Origin: SB11 sp964584305 | Lineage (GTDB): Bacteria; Bacteroidota; Bacteroidia; UBA8524 | Length of the DNA: 64,000 nt | NCBI GenBank assembly: GCA_964584305.1 | Contig: CAZOZL010000001.1 | Location: forward strand, 124,001 to 188,000 | Direction of reading: 5' to 3' | Shown: positions 49,489 through 58,052 of the stretch, in pieces | How positions within the stretch are numbered: the stretch's first letter is position 1 | How the letters are laid out: every line of letters begins with the position of its first letter | Position numbers and translations under genes: made by a program | Notes under the pieces: model-generated | Database searches by the model: none | The model's input: the letters and a program-made list of their open reading frames with translations, nothing else | What the model was told of the DNA's origin: nothing

Positions 49489-50697
49489 TTAATGCCCATG
49501 CCCGCCGCCTTCATCACCTGTGTTTTTAAGCATCGCTAATAATGAGTATGCGCCTTTAATAACTACCTTCATTTCCTTAGTCTCTTTTTTATCAATATTT
49601 ATTTCGGTAAATCCATTTTCAGTAACTCCCTTTTGCACTTCAAGCATTATAAAATGATGGTGTTTTGTGTCTTTAGGCTTACTGTTTTTTACTATAAATA
49701 TGTAGTGCTTTCCATCCACCATTAATACTGCATTTTCTGGTAATGAGTTTACCTGATTTTCGTTTAATTCTATTTTAGCATTCAAATACATTTTGGGTAG
49801 TAGTTCCTTATCTTCTTCTTCTAAATGTGCATGAACACGTATTGTGCGGTCTTCTTCCACTCTACGCCCAATTAAATGTATTGTTGCCCATCGTGTTTTT
49901 TCACTCTCACCTGCCAAGGTAAACCGTACTTTTTGCCCTACTTTTAGTTTTGTAACATCTTTCTCGTAAACACTAAGTTCTGCGTGCAAATGCTCTGTAT
50001 TTACAATCTCAAATAGTACATCCGTAGGGTTTACATATTTCCCCAAATTCACATTCACTTCTGATACATATCCACTTATAGGCGAGTAGATATTTATTTT
50101 TCGGCTCAATGTATTTTCTGTCAGTGTTTTTGCATTAATGCCTATAATACTTAGCTTCTCACTCAATGCCCTTATTTGTAGTTTAATTGATTTATAATCG
50201 GCTTTTACCTGCTGGAATACTTTTGCAGCATTCACGTTTTCTTTTTGTAATTCTTCTTGCCTTTTATATTCCTGCTCCAAATATTCGAGTTTAATTTTTT
50301 TATCTATATAATTTTGCTGCAACTCTACATAGCGGGTGTGCTCCATAACGGCTAAAACATCTCCTTTTTTCACCTGCATGCCTTGCAAAAGCTCTGTGTT
50401 TGCTACAAAACCACCAAAAGGAATGGATACGCTTACCAAATTTTGTGGTGGCACATCCAACATCCCATTTACCGCTAAAACATTGCTTAGTTGTTTTTTC
50501 TCAAAACTACCGAGTTTAATTTTTGCCATTTTGTACTGCGCCGCTGTTAACTCCACTTCCATTTCTTCCTCCTCATGGTGTGCGTGGGCTTTTTCTTGAG
50601 TTTCGGCAGGTGTGTTTTTACACGCCGCAAGAAATAGTAACACAAGGGCTATAACTAATAGTACCGCCTGTCCGTTTTTATATGATATTAAATTCAT
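49489..50697 (-). CDS. Heavy-metal RND efflux periplasmic adaptor (CusB/CzcB type)
   Basis: 402 residues. Lipobox LFLAAC at about residue 26 anchors it in a membrane. It has the membrane-fusion-protein order: beta barrel and lipoyl halves around a coiled-coil hairpin (QQNYIDKKIKLEYLEQEYKR at about 135-215), with GGFV and SPISGYVSEV marking the lipoyl halves. Histidine clusters at both ends (HAHHEEEEMEVE near the N-terminus and GGGHGH at the C-terminus) suggest metal binding. It starts 22 bp after the pump gene and is the last gene of the operon. Confidence 0.92.
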   Translation of the reverse strand: MNLISYKNGQAVLLVIALVLLFLAACKNTPAETQEKAHAHHEEEEMEVELTAAQYKMAKIKLGSFEKKQLSNVLAVNGMLDVPPQNLVSVSIPFGGFVANTELLQGMQVKKGDVLAVMEHTRYVELQQNYIDKKIKLEYLEQEYKRQEELQKENVNAAKVFQQVKADYKSIKLQIRALSEKLSIIGINAKTLTENTLSRKINIYSPISGYVSEVNVNLGKYVNPTDVLFEIVNTEHLHAELSVYEKDVTKLKVGQKVRFTLAGESEKTRWATIHLIGRRVEEDRTIRVHAHLEEEDKELLPKMYLNAKIELNENQVNSLPENAVLMVDGKHYIFIVKNSKPKDTKHHHFIMLEVQKGVTENGFTEINIDKKETKEMKVVIKGAYSLLAMLKNTGDEGGGHGH

Positions 50698-50719
50698 TGT
50701 TTTATTTTTAAAAGTTTAC

Positions 50720-53700
50720 TTATCGTACTCCTGCCAAAAACTGTAATTGTATCACCGTTTGATTAAAACTATTCAGGGTTTCTAAACCTGCTAATTGTAT
50801 AGTAACACTTTGGTTTATTGCTTGCACATATTCTATATATCCTATTGCGCCATTGGCAAAAAGTGTTTGGGCATTGTATTGCATTTGTTTGGCTTGTGGC
50901 AAGGCATTAGCCTGATAGTATGCCCAACTATTTTTATATTTAAGGTATTGCTGCACAAGGTTTCCATACGTGCCTTTAAGGTTGTTTTCGTACCCTGCAT
51001 ACTGGGTTTGCGCTATATTGGTTTTTACTTTTGCGGCTTGTGTTTTTGCCAATTGTGGCTTTGCCCACAAGGGTAGGGCTACCCCCAAATTAAAACCCGT
51101 AAAGCGTTTTCCCCCTCCAAAAAACTGCTCAGTTCCGTTAATATTCTGAAAGCCAGTAAGCGATTGATTAAAATAACCCACAGTAAAATCAGGCAATATT
51201 TTCGCTTTTTCTAAGCCGTATTTCTTGCTTTCTAACTGTATTTGTTGTTTCAAATAGGCAAGGGTGGGGTTTTGCTGATACCCTGTATGCGTAGCTACGT
51301 TTTCAAAATCCATTGCCTCATTAGGTACTAAAATAAATGCTGTTGCTGTATCATTAGTATTTAGCAGTGTTCTTATGCTTATAAGTGCTATTTTTTCATC
51401 GGCGGCAGCTACTCGCAGTTTATTTTTCACCTCCATATATTGGGTTTCGGCGGTGTTTTTTTCTAACAGGTTCGTTTCCCCCGTTTTATAGCGTGTGGTA
51501 GCCGCTTGCGCAAAGTTTTTATAAATACTATCTAAGTGTTGCAATACTTTTTTGTGTGCAGATACATATACCAGCTGATAGTAAGCTCTTTTCACATTTG
51601 CTATTAGCTCGTTTTCAGTTACTTTTTTATGTATTTCACTACTTTTAATAGCTTCATCACCCACTTTTGCGGCTCTTGAATATACCGTTGGGAAAGCAAA
51701 ATTTTGTGAAACATCAAAGTAGTTATCATTGTTTATAATGCTATTGTACTGCCCACGTTGCCATGTAATATTAGTTTTGCCAATATTTACAGCCGTTTTT
51801 CGCATTTTCTTTTCCCAGTTTACTTTAAGTTGTGCTTCTTTTATTGTTGGGTTATTATTAAGGGCATAGGTTATTGCACTCTCTAAAGTAAGTTTTTCAT
51901 TCTCTTGGTTTTGTGCCATACTAAGTGTTGATATTGATAAAAAACCAACCAGTAATAGTGTTGCTTTTGTATTTATTTTCTTTTTAAAGCCTTGTTCGAA
52001 ATAGATATAAAGTATAGGTAAAACTACCAATGTAAGCAATGTAGCGGTGAGTAAGCCGCCAATAACTACGGTAGCTAATGGACGCTGCACCTCTGCCCCT
52101 GATGATGATGAGAGTGCCATAGGCAAAAAGCCGAACGATGCCACCAAGGCAGTCATTAATACTGGGCGCAAACGTACTTGTGTGCCTTGTAATACCCTCT
52201 CTCTAATATCTGTCATTCCTTCTTTTTTTAAGCGATTAAACTCGGCAATAAGTACTATACCATTTAGTACAGCTACGCCAAAAAGGGCTATAAATCCCAC
52301 ACCTGCCGAAATACTAAAAGGCATTCCCCTAAAGTACAAGGCAAATATTCCCCCAATAGCCGAAAGCGGAATAGCAGTGAAAATAAGTAGTGATTGTTTT
52401 ACCGATTTGAATGTAAAAAAAAGTAATACAAAAATTAGCAATAGTGCCACTGGTACGGCAATGCCAAGCCGTTGACGGGCTTCAACAAGGTTTTGAAACT
52501 GCCCCCCATAAGTGGTATAGTAACCCGGTGCAAAACTAACCTTCTTATCTACCTTTGCTTTTATCTCCTTCACAATACTTTCAACATCACGGTTTCTAAT
52601 ATTAAACCCAATAGTTATTCTGCGTTTGCTATCATCGCGTTGTATTTGGTTAGGTCCTTCTTTAAAACTAATGTCGGCTACTTGGCTTAAAGGAATTTGA
52701 TGCCCATCAGCAGTGGTAACAAAAATGCCTTCTACATTTTTCAACTTCTTACGGTATTGTTTATCCAAGCGTACTACCAACTCAAACCGTTTCTCACCTT
52801 CATACACCATTCCTGCTTTTTTACCTGCAAAGGCGGTTTCTATTACGGTGTTTACATCCTCAATGTTTAAACCGTATTTGGCTATTTCAGCACGGTTAAA
52901 TTTTATTTGTATTTGCGGCAGTCCTGCCACTTGTTCTACATACAAATCTTCTGCCCCGTCTACCGTATTCACCAACTTGCCTATTTGGTTGGCATAGTTT
53001 GATAGTTCGTTCAAATCCTCGCCATATACTTTTATTACTACATCTTGCCTTGCGCCCGTCATTAACTCATTAAATCGCATTTGTATAGGCTGCTGGAAGC
53101 CAAAAGTTACCCCAGGGATTACTGCTAATGCTTCGCTCATTTTATCAGCCAATTCATCTTTGGTTTTTGCACTTGTCCACTCGCTTTTGTCTTTTAAAAT
53201 AATCATAAGGTCGCAGGCTTCAACGGGCATTGGGTCTGTGGGTATTTCACCCGACCCTATTTTTCCTACTACCTGCTTCACTTCTGGAAACTGTGCTAAT
53301 AGTATTTTTTGTGCTTTTAAAGAGGCTTCTACCGTTTCTGCTAATGAACTGCCCGTCATTACACGAGTTTCAACAGCAAAATCACCTTCATCTAACGAGG
53401 GAATAAACTCACCTCCCATTTGGCTAAATGTGAAAAGAGACACGCCCAGCAACGCAAGTGTAACCGCCAGTATTGTCTTTTTTCTTTTTAAAGCTACTAA
53501 AATAAAAGGCGCGTAAATACGCTGAAAAAATGCCATAATAGTATCGGAGATATTTTTCTTATACCCTGCTTTTTTACTTAAAAACAAAGCAGACATCATG
53601 GGTACATAAGTTAGTGATAATAGAAATGCGCCTAAAATAGCAAACGAAACCGTTTGCGCCATAGGTTTAAACATTTTGCCTTCAATACCTACTAAAGCAA

Positions 53701-55093
53701 GTATGGGCAGATATACTATTAAAATAATTATCTCGCCAAAAGCTGCTGAATTTCTTATTTTTGACGATGCTTTATATACCTCATCGTCCATTTGTTGTGC
53801 TGTAAATCTTCCTACCCCTCTGTTTGCTAAACTTATTCTGTGCACTATGCTTTCAACTATTATTACCGCACCATCTACAATTAAACCAAAATCAATAGCC
53901 CCTAAACTCATTAAATTTCCCGATACTCCAAACAAGTGCATCATTGAAACAGCAAACAACATGGCTAAAGGGATAACCGTTGCTACCACCAAACCCGCAC
54001 GAATATTGCCTAATAACAAAATGAGTATGAAAATAACTATCAATGCCCCCTCTATAAGGTTTTTTGATACTGTACCAATGGCACTTTTCACCAATTTTGA
54101 ACGGTCTAAAAAAGGCTCGATAACAACACCTTCGGGTAGGGTTTTTTCTATTTGCGCTATTCGTTCTTTAACATTGGCTATCACTTTTGCGGAGTTTTCG
54201 CCTTTTAGCATCATTACAATAGCACTCACTACTTCTCCGTCGCCATTTCTGGTTGATGCGCCATAGCGTGGAGCGTGTCCATATTGTACCTTGGCTACAT
54301 TACTAATTAATATGGGGATACCTTGATGGGTATTTTTCACCAAAATATCCTCTATATCCTTAATGCTACCCACCAAACCTTCGCTTCGTATAAAATAGGC
54401 ATTGGACTCCTTAACTATATATGCGCCTCCAGTATTTTGATTGTTTTTTTCGAGGGCAGTAAATACCTCTGCCATGCTAATGTTCATGCTTCTTAGCTTT
54501 TGTGGGTCTATGGCAACCTCATATTGTTTTAAAAAACCGCCAAAACTACTTACATCAGCCACTCCCTCTGTGCCTAACAATTGCCTTTTAATAATCCAGT
54601 CTTGTATGGTACGCAACTCCATTGGGGTATATTTATCCTCGTATCCCTCTTTGGTATGTATTACGTATTGGTAAATCTCTCCTAATCCTGTGGTTACGGG
54701 TGCTAATTCTGGCGACCCAATACCCGATGGAATTTGAGATTTTGCGATAGTAAGCCGTTCGTTTACCTGCTGGCGTGCCCAATAAATATCTGTATTATCA
54801 GTAAAAACAATGGTTACTACTGATAGTCCAAACCGAGAAAATGACCTAACCTCCTCAATATTAGGTATAGTAGCCATAGTTATTTCTACAGGAAAAGTAA
54901 TTAACCGCTCTACCTCTTGTGCTGCCAAAGACGGTGCTGTGGTTATTATTTGTACCTGATTGTTTGTGATGTCTGGTACTGCATCAATAGGGAGTTGTGT
55001 AAACGAATAACTCCCCCAAGCAATTAGCCCAACTACAAATAGCCCAACTATTAGCTTGTTTTTAATAGAGAAATGAATAATTCTATCTAACAT
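50720..55093 (-). CDS. CusA/CzcA-type heavy-metal RND pump fused to a TolC-like outer-membrane channel
   Basis: 1457 residues from ATG 55093. Residues 1 to about 1040 are a complete RND pump: the start LDRIIHFSIKNK, two large periplasmic domains, and the heavy-metal subfamily motif DFGLIVDGAVIIVES in the fourth helix with its proton-relay Asp. After LTLVVLPILYIYFEQGFKKK comes a second hydrophobic segment (KATLLLVGFLSISTLSMAQ, residues 1043-1061) that looks like a signal peptide. It is followed by a full TolC/CzcC-type outer-membrane factor of about 395 residues (ESAITYALNNNPTIKEAQLK to the end). The same pump-TolC fusion is known in other Bacteroidota. The split point in DNA is near 51967. 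Substrate is probably Cu, Co, Zn or Cd. Confidence 0.93.
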   Translation of the reverse strand: MLDRIIHFSIKNKLIVGLFVVGLIAWGSYSFTQLPIDAVPDITNNQVQIITTAPSLAAQEVERLITFPVEITMATIPNIEEVRSFSRFGLSVVTIVFTDNTDIYWARQQVNERLTIAKSQIPSGIGSPELAPVTTGLGEIYQYVIHTKEGYEDKYTPMELRTIQDWIIKRQLLGTEGVADVSSFGGFLKQYEVAIDPQKLRSMNISMAEVFTALEKNNQNTGGAYIVKESNAYFIRSEGLVGSIKDIEDILVKNTHQGIPILISNVAKVQYGHAPRYGASTRNGDGEVVSAIVMMLKGENSAKVIANVKERIAQIEKTLPEGVVIEPFLDRSKLVKSAIGTVSKNLIEGALIVIFILILLLGNIRAGLVVATVIPLAMLFAVSMMHLFGVSGNLMSLGAIDFGLIVDGAVIIVESIVHRISLANRGVGRFTAQQMDDEVYKASSKIRNSAAFGEIIILIVYLPILALVGIEGKMFKPMAQTVSFAILGAFLLSLTYVPMMSALFLSKKAGYKKNISDTIMAFFQRIYAPFILVALKRKKTILAVTLALLGVSLFTFSQMGGEFIPSLDEGDFAVETRVMTGSSLAETVEASLKAQKILLAQFPEVKQVVGKIGSGEIPTDPMPVEACDLMIILKDKSEWTSAKTKDELADKMSEALAVIPGVTFGFQQPIQMRFNELMTGARQDVVIKVYGEDLNELSNYANQIGKLVNTVDGAEDLYVEQVAGLPQIQIKFNRAEIAKYGLNIEDVNTVIETAFAGKKAGMVYEGEKRFELVVRLDKQYRKKLKNVEGIFVTTADGHQIPLSQVADISFKEGPNQIQRDDSKRRITIGFNIRNRDVESIVKEIKAKVDKKVSFAPGYYTTYGGQFQNLVEARQRLGIAVPVALLLIFVLLFFTFKSVKQSLLIFTAIPLSAIGGIFALYFRGMPFSISAGVGFIALFGVAVLNGIVLIAEFNRLKKEGMTDIRERVLQGTQVRLRPVLMTALVASFGFLPMALSSSSGAEVQRPLATVVIGGLLTATLLTLVVLPILYIYFEQGFKKKINTKATLLLVGFLSISTLSMAQNQENEKLTLESAITYALNNNPTIKEAQLKVNWEKKMRKTAVNIGKTNITWQRGQYNSIINNDNYFDVSQNFAFPTVYSRAAKVGDEAIKSSEIHKKVTENELIANVKRAYYQLVYVSAHKKVLQHLDSIYKNFAQAATTRYKTGETNLLEKNTAETQYMEVKNKLRVAAADEKIALISIRTLLNTNDTATAFILVPNEAMDFENVATHTGYQQNPTLAYLKQQIQLESKKYGLEKAKILPDFTVGYFNQSLTGFQNINGTEQFFGGGKRFTGFNLGVALPLWAKPQLAKTQAAKVKTNIAQTQYAGYENNLKGTYGNLVQQYLKYKNSWAYYQANALPQAKQMQYNAQTLFANGAIGYIEYVQAINQSVTIQLAGLETLNSFNQTVIQLQFLAGVR

Positions 55094-55183
55094 TTTTTTT
55101 GATTTAAAAGCTAAACACGAAAACGCCACCAAAATCTATTTATAGATTTTAGTAAACTAACTGGATAAAATAAAAATAGTGTT

Positions 55184-55570
55184 TTAGCCTTTTGGCGGAT
55201 GCCACGGTGGGGTAAGCTGCGACGATGATGAAAAAGGCAAATAATAACTCACCAAATTTGCCTTGGGTTGCAATTGAGTATGCAGTGCTATGGTAGTATC
55301 ATAAAAAACAAAAACTACACCACTACTTGCTGAACTATGTTGTAAAGGAAGGCAGCCATTACCCTGATGCTTATCACTATGGTTTTCTTTCTCTGCACCA
55401 TAGTGCATTTCAAGAAAATCAATAAAACTTAATGGTGTTGAGACACTATTATTAAGTTCGGCAAAATGCTCAAAAAGGTGGGGTACTTTGGTAAGTTCTT
55501 TAAAATCATTATTAGGCATAACACCTCCCCAAAAAAGAAAAGTAATTAATATACCTGATACAATTTTCAC
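55184..55570 (-). CDS. Small exported His-containing protein at the head of the metal-efflux operon
   Basis: 128 residues, GTG start. A hydrophobic N-terminus (IVSGILITFLFWGGVMP) suggests export. The mid part EMHYGAEKENHSDKHQGNGC carries several His residues and one Cys, a plausible metal-binding stretch; a similar H-Y-G...H-x-x-H-Q-G-x-G-C arrangement is found in small proteins ahead of CusA-type genes in this phylum. It ends 90 bp before the pump gene and shares its promoter. The exact role (metal sensor or chaperone) is inferred from context. Its -7 box ends 4 nt before the GTG. Confidence 0.7.
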   Translation of the reverse strand: MKIVSGILITFLFWGGVMPNNDFKELTKVPHLFEHFAELNNSVSTPLSFIDFLEMHYGAEKENHSDKHQGNGCLPLQHSSASSGVVFVFYDTTIALHTQLQPKANLVSYYLPFSSSSQLTPPWHPPKG

Positions 55571-55574
55571 AGTG

Positions 55575-55582
55575 CAAAAGTA
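55575..55582 (-). promoter_or_regulatory. -7 box TACTTTTG of the metal-efflux operon, leaderless arrangement
   Basis: On the minus strand TACTTTTG matches TAnnTTTG and is followed by CACT and the GTG start at 55570. The first gene of the operon should therefore be translated from a leaderless mRNA. The metal responsiveness of this promoter cannot be judged; no known operator was recognised. Confidence 0.55.
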
Positions 55583-55607
55583 TGAACTTTTTTATAAACC
55601 TTAAAAT

Positions 55608-55817
55608 CCTTTTTAAGGAAGTGCCTTAAAATTATACTAAACTAACCCCGTAGTACATTATANNNNNNNNNNNNNNNNNNNNNNNNNNNNNNNNNNNNNN
55701 NNNNNNNNNNNNNNNNNNNNNNNNNNNNNNNNNNNNNNNNNNNNNNNNNNNNNNNNNNNNNNCCTTTTTAAGGAAGTGCCTTAAAATTATACTAAACTAA
55801 CCCCGTAGTACATTATA
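55608..55817. other. Assembly gap (100 N) flanked by an identical 55-bp sequence
   Basis: The 55 bases at 55608-55662 (beginning CCTTTTTAAGGAAGTGCC, ending GTAGTACATTATA) are repeated base for base at 55763-55817, with exactly 100 N between (55663-55762). This is what a scaffolder makes when it joins two contigs that share a 55-base end and inserts a default gap. The true sequence is most likely continuous with one copy of the 55-mer and no N. No gene is broken. The remaining 55818-55916 contains an AACTGACTAAAGTTAGTT hairpin like the one at 457-478. Confidence 0.9.
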
Positions 55818-55916
55818 TAATATAGGTTGGGATACTATTGCGATTACAGTGCAAAGCAACTGACTAAAGTTAGTTATTACTACATATTTATTGCGCGAAC
55901 AAAAAAACAAGACCCT

Positions 55917-56408
55917 CTAATTTTCGTTCTTACATTCAATCAAAAATTGAGTGTACTTTTCTTTATTTGAATTTAAGTTTGAATATATCTTGCTGAGGCT
56001 TATTTCGTCTATTTTTTTGCCCAAAATAGTATCCGCTATTACTTTTTTGTTAATAGTGACTCCTATAATAGTTGATGAATCAGTTATTTCATAGTCTCCA
56101 TAATAAAAAGGTTTATTATAATAATAATGCTTTTGCTTGAACTTAAATGAGTTTGAAATATTATCACTCATACTAAATTCTTTAATTACTTTTCCTAATT
56201 CTCCATACAAAATCACTTCTATTTTCTTAATTTCGTTTCTTACGTAATATCCTTTAATTTCCCCTCCTTCACTTGATTCACCATAATAATCACAAACCTT
56301 TACTTGATACGCTTGCGGACTAACAGCTAATTTATTTGATAGGTTCTTAGTTTTTATACCTGTATAAAACAGGATAATAGATATAATAGAAGCACTAATA
56401 TATTTCAT
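55917..56408 (-). CDS. Exported protein of unknown function
   Basis: 163 residues, not recognised. A hydrophobic N-terminus (YISASIISIILFYTGI, residues about 3-18) points to export or anchoring. The mature part is beta-rich and Tyr-rich (FKQKHYYYNKPFYYGDYEI). Its base composition is even more AT-rich than its neighbours, and it has no close partner gene, which could indicate a lineage-specific gene. It begins 62 bp downstream of the MscS stop on the same strand. Confidence 0.55.
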   Translation of the reverse strand: MKYISASIISIILFYTGIKTKNLSNKLAVSPQAYQVKVCDYYGESSEGGEIKGYYVRNEIKKIEVILYGELGKVIKEFSMSDNISNSFKFKQKHYYYNKPFYYGDYEITDSSTIIGVTINKKVIADTILGKKIDEISLSKIYSNLNSNKEKYTQFLIECKNEN

Positions 56409-56470
56409 ACATTTATTCTTTTAAATCAGTATCAAATAACTTTCCTTTTGCATACCAAATAGCTGAAAAA

Positions 56471-57286
56471 CTATTCTTTTACCATATGTACCACACGTTG
56501 TGGGAATGGAATGGTGATTTTGTTTTCTCTGAACGATGCATTAATAGCATAGCGAATTTCACTTTTAACATTCTCGATAGGAAAAATTTTATCCGACCAA
56601 AAGAAAATACTAAAATCGAGCGATGAATTGCCAAAATCCTCGAAACGCACAAAAGGTTTGGGCGTTTTTAATACCGCACTATGGGTAGCTACACAGTTTA
56701 ATAATATTTCAGTTACCAACGCCACATCCGAACTATAATCAACCCCTACCGAGACTTTAAATCGGGCGGTTTCCTGCACATGACTCCAATTTATTACCCT
56801 ATGGTTGGTAAGTATATTATTAGGTAATATTAGCGTTATATCATCCCGCGAAATTACTTTAGTAGTACGCAAACCTATATGTTTTACCCGTGATACTGTG
56901 CCGTCCACCTCTATAATATCGTCCACTTTTATCACTCCTTCCATCAATATTATTACTCCCGATACAAAATCGTTAAAGGTTTGTTGTAAGCCCAAACCTA
57001 AACCCACCATTAAGGCGGCAGAGCCTGCTAAAAGCAAAGTAAACTCAACCCCTGATGCCTCTAAGCAGTACGCAATAGTAATTACCCATATTACATAGCG
57101 AATAATTTGATAAACAGAGTATTTTTGCCCTTTATCGAGTTTTGTGCTTTTACCTATAATTTTTTTTATAAGTTTAAGCCCCAACCATGTAGCTACTAAT
57201 ATAGTTACTATAACAAGTATGTTGGCAACTGTAATTGCATAGTTAGATAGTGCTACTATTTTATATTCTAATATCTCTTTAAGCAT
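56471..57286 (-). CDS. mscS: Small-conductance mechanosensitive channel (MscS family)
   Basis: 271 residues. Three membrane helices: about 15-40, 60-82 and the pore helix at about 88-115 with the Gly/Ala-rich packing GSAALMVGLGLGLQQTFND. The following beta domain with GVIKVDDIIEVDGTVSRVKHIGLRTT, partly quoted, and the alpha/beta C-terminus are those of MscS. It releases solutes on hypo-osmotic shock. Length is close to the E. coli protein (286). Confidence 0.93.
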   Translation of the reverse strand: MLKEILEYKIVALSNYAITVANILVIVTILVATWLGLKLIKKIIGKSTKLDKGQKYSVYQIIRYVIWVITIAYCLEASGVEFTLLLAGSAALMVGLGLGLQQTFNDFVSGVIILMEGVIKVDDIIEVDGTVSRVKHIGLRTTKVISRDDITLILPNNILTNHRVINWSHVQETARFKVSVGVDYSSDVALVTEILLNCVATHSAVLKTPKPFVRFEDFGNSSLDFSIFFWSDKIFPIENVKSEIRYAINASFRENKITIPFPQRVVHMVKE

Positions 57287-57300
57287 AGTTATTTGGCTGC

Positions 57301-57308
57301 AAATTTAA
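57301..57308 (-). promoter_or_regulatory. -7 box TAAATTTG upstream of mscS
   Basis: On the minus strand an exact TAnnTTTG 14 bp before ATG 57286, leaving at most a very short leader. Confidence 0.45.
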
Positions 57309-57478
57309 TAAGAATAAAGTGAGGTATAAAATATAGTATTACATAGCTGTTTCTTGCCTCACTTCTTAAAATGTGGGGTTTTGCTGTATATTTCTTAGTA
57401 TTAAGTAGGGATGCTATAAGCCCTAAACAAGTGCTTAACTGTACTTTATGCCTTAAACCAAAGAGTTAAAAATTAGCG

Positions 57479-57509
57479 TTTGAAGTATAGGCTGCATATT
57501 GTATCTTTG
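57479..57509 (+). promoter_or_regulatory. Complete Bacteroidota promoter of tRNA-Arg
   Basis: The -33 element TTTG (57479-57482) and the -7 element TATCTTTG (57502-57509) are separated by 19 bp, the canonical spacing for this phylum. The tRNA starts 20 bp after the -7 box. Confidence 0.8.
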
Positions 57510-57528
57510 CACTTCGTACAAGGTTTAC

Positions 57529-57605
57529 GGTCTCGTAGCTCAGCTGGATAGAGCGTCTGCCTTCTAAGCAGAGGGTCACAGGTTCGAATCCTGTCGGGAT
57601 CACCA
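57529..57605 (+). tRNA. tRNA-Arg (anticodon TCT)
   Basis: 77 nt, CCA encoded (57603-57605). Acceptor GGTCTCG pairs with CGGGATC (two G-U pairs). The D loop is AGCTCAGCTGGATAGAGC; the anticodon stem TCTGC/GCAGA encloses the loop CTTCTAA with anticodon TCT; the T arm is CAGG-TTCGAAT-CCTG. It reads AGA codons. A clear promoter and a perfect terminator frame it as a single-gene unit. A reverse-strand reading frame across it is the well-known false tRNA-antisense protein. Confidence 0.96.
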
Positions 57606-57611
57606 AGAAAC

Positions 57612-57650
57612 AAAATCCTTTCAGCAATTAACGCTGAAAGGATTTTTTCA
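57612..57650 (+). terminator. Intrinsic terminator of tRNA-Arg
   Basis: Perfect 14-bp stem AAAATCCTTTCAGC / GCTGAAAGGATTTT (57612-57625, 57633-57646) with a 7-nt loop, followed by further T residues. Confidence 0.92.
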
Positions 57651-58052
57651 TTTGCACAGGATTGGCTTTTCACGCCACACGCCATATATTTATACAAACA
57701 CAATGATTTTCGTTTATCGAAAACATTTCTAAGCAAATAAAGAAGAGTATATCAATAGCTAAAGAATAAGGCGCAGATATACGCTGCTACTGATATTGTT
57801 ACTTTTGTTCTAATAGATAATGTTTAACCATTCATAAAAGTTTAGTGCTTTCCTAAGCAACTTTGAAATGGGTAGCGTAATCTTTTACAGTAAGCTGGAT
57901 AATAAGAAATACTGATTTATAATTTTTGAGTGAAGCTACACAAAGGGTGATTGAGTAAAGAGTACAACCGCCAAAATGGCATTGTTTTGCCATCGGCACG
58001 GGGCTTGTTTAGGGCATTGCATAAAATAGACTAAACAAATAATTTCAAAGCC
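57651..58052. other. Intergenic region before htpG
   Basis: No gene seen. A TACTTTTG at 57800-57807 matches the -7 consensus but lies about 245 bp before htpG and lacks a -33 partner. A small hairpin ATGGC...GCCAT occurs near 57976-57995. No known heat-shock operator (CIRCE-type TTAGCACTC repeat) was found. Confidence 0.4.

Noticed and set aside
57473..57736. Minus-strand frame across the tRNA reading RIRTCDPLLRRQTLYPAELRD
   Set aside because: This is the well-known false protein read from the antisense strand of tRNA genes; the tRNA-Arg structure explains the sequence.
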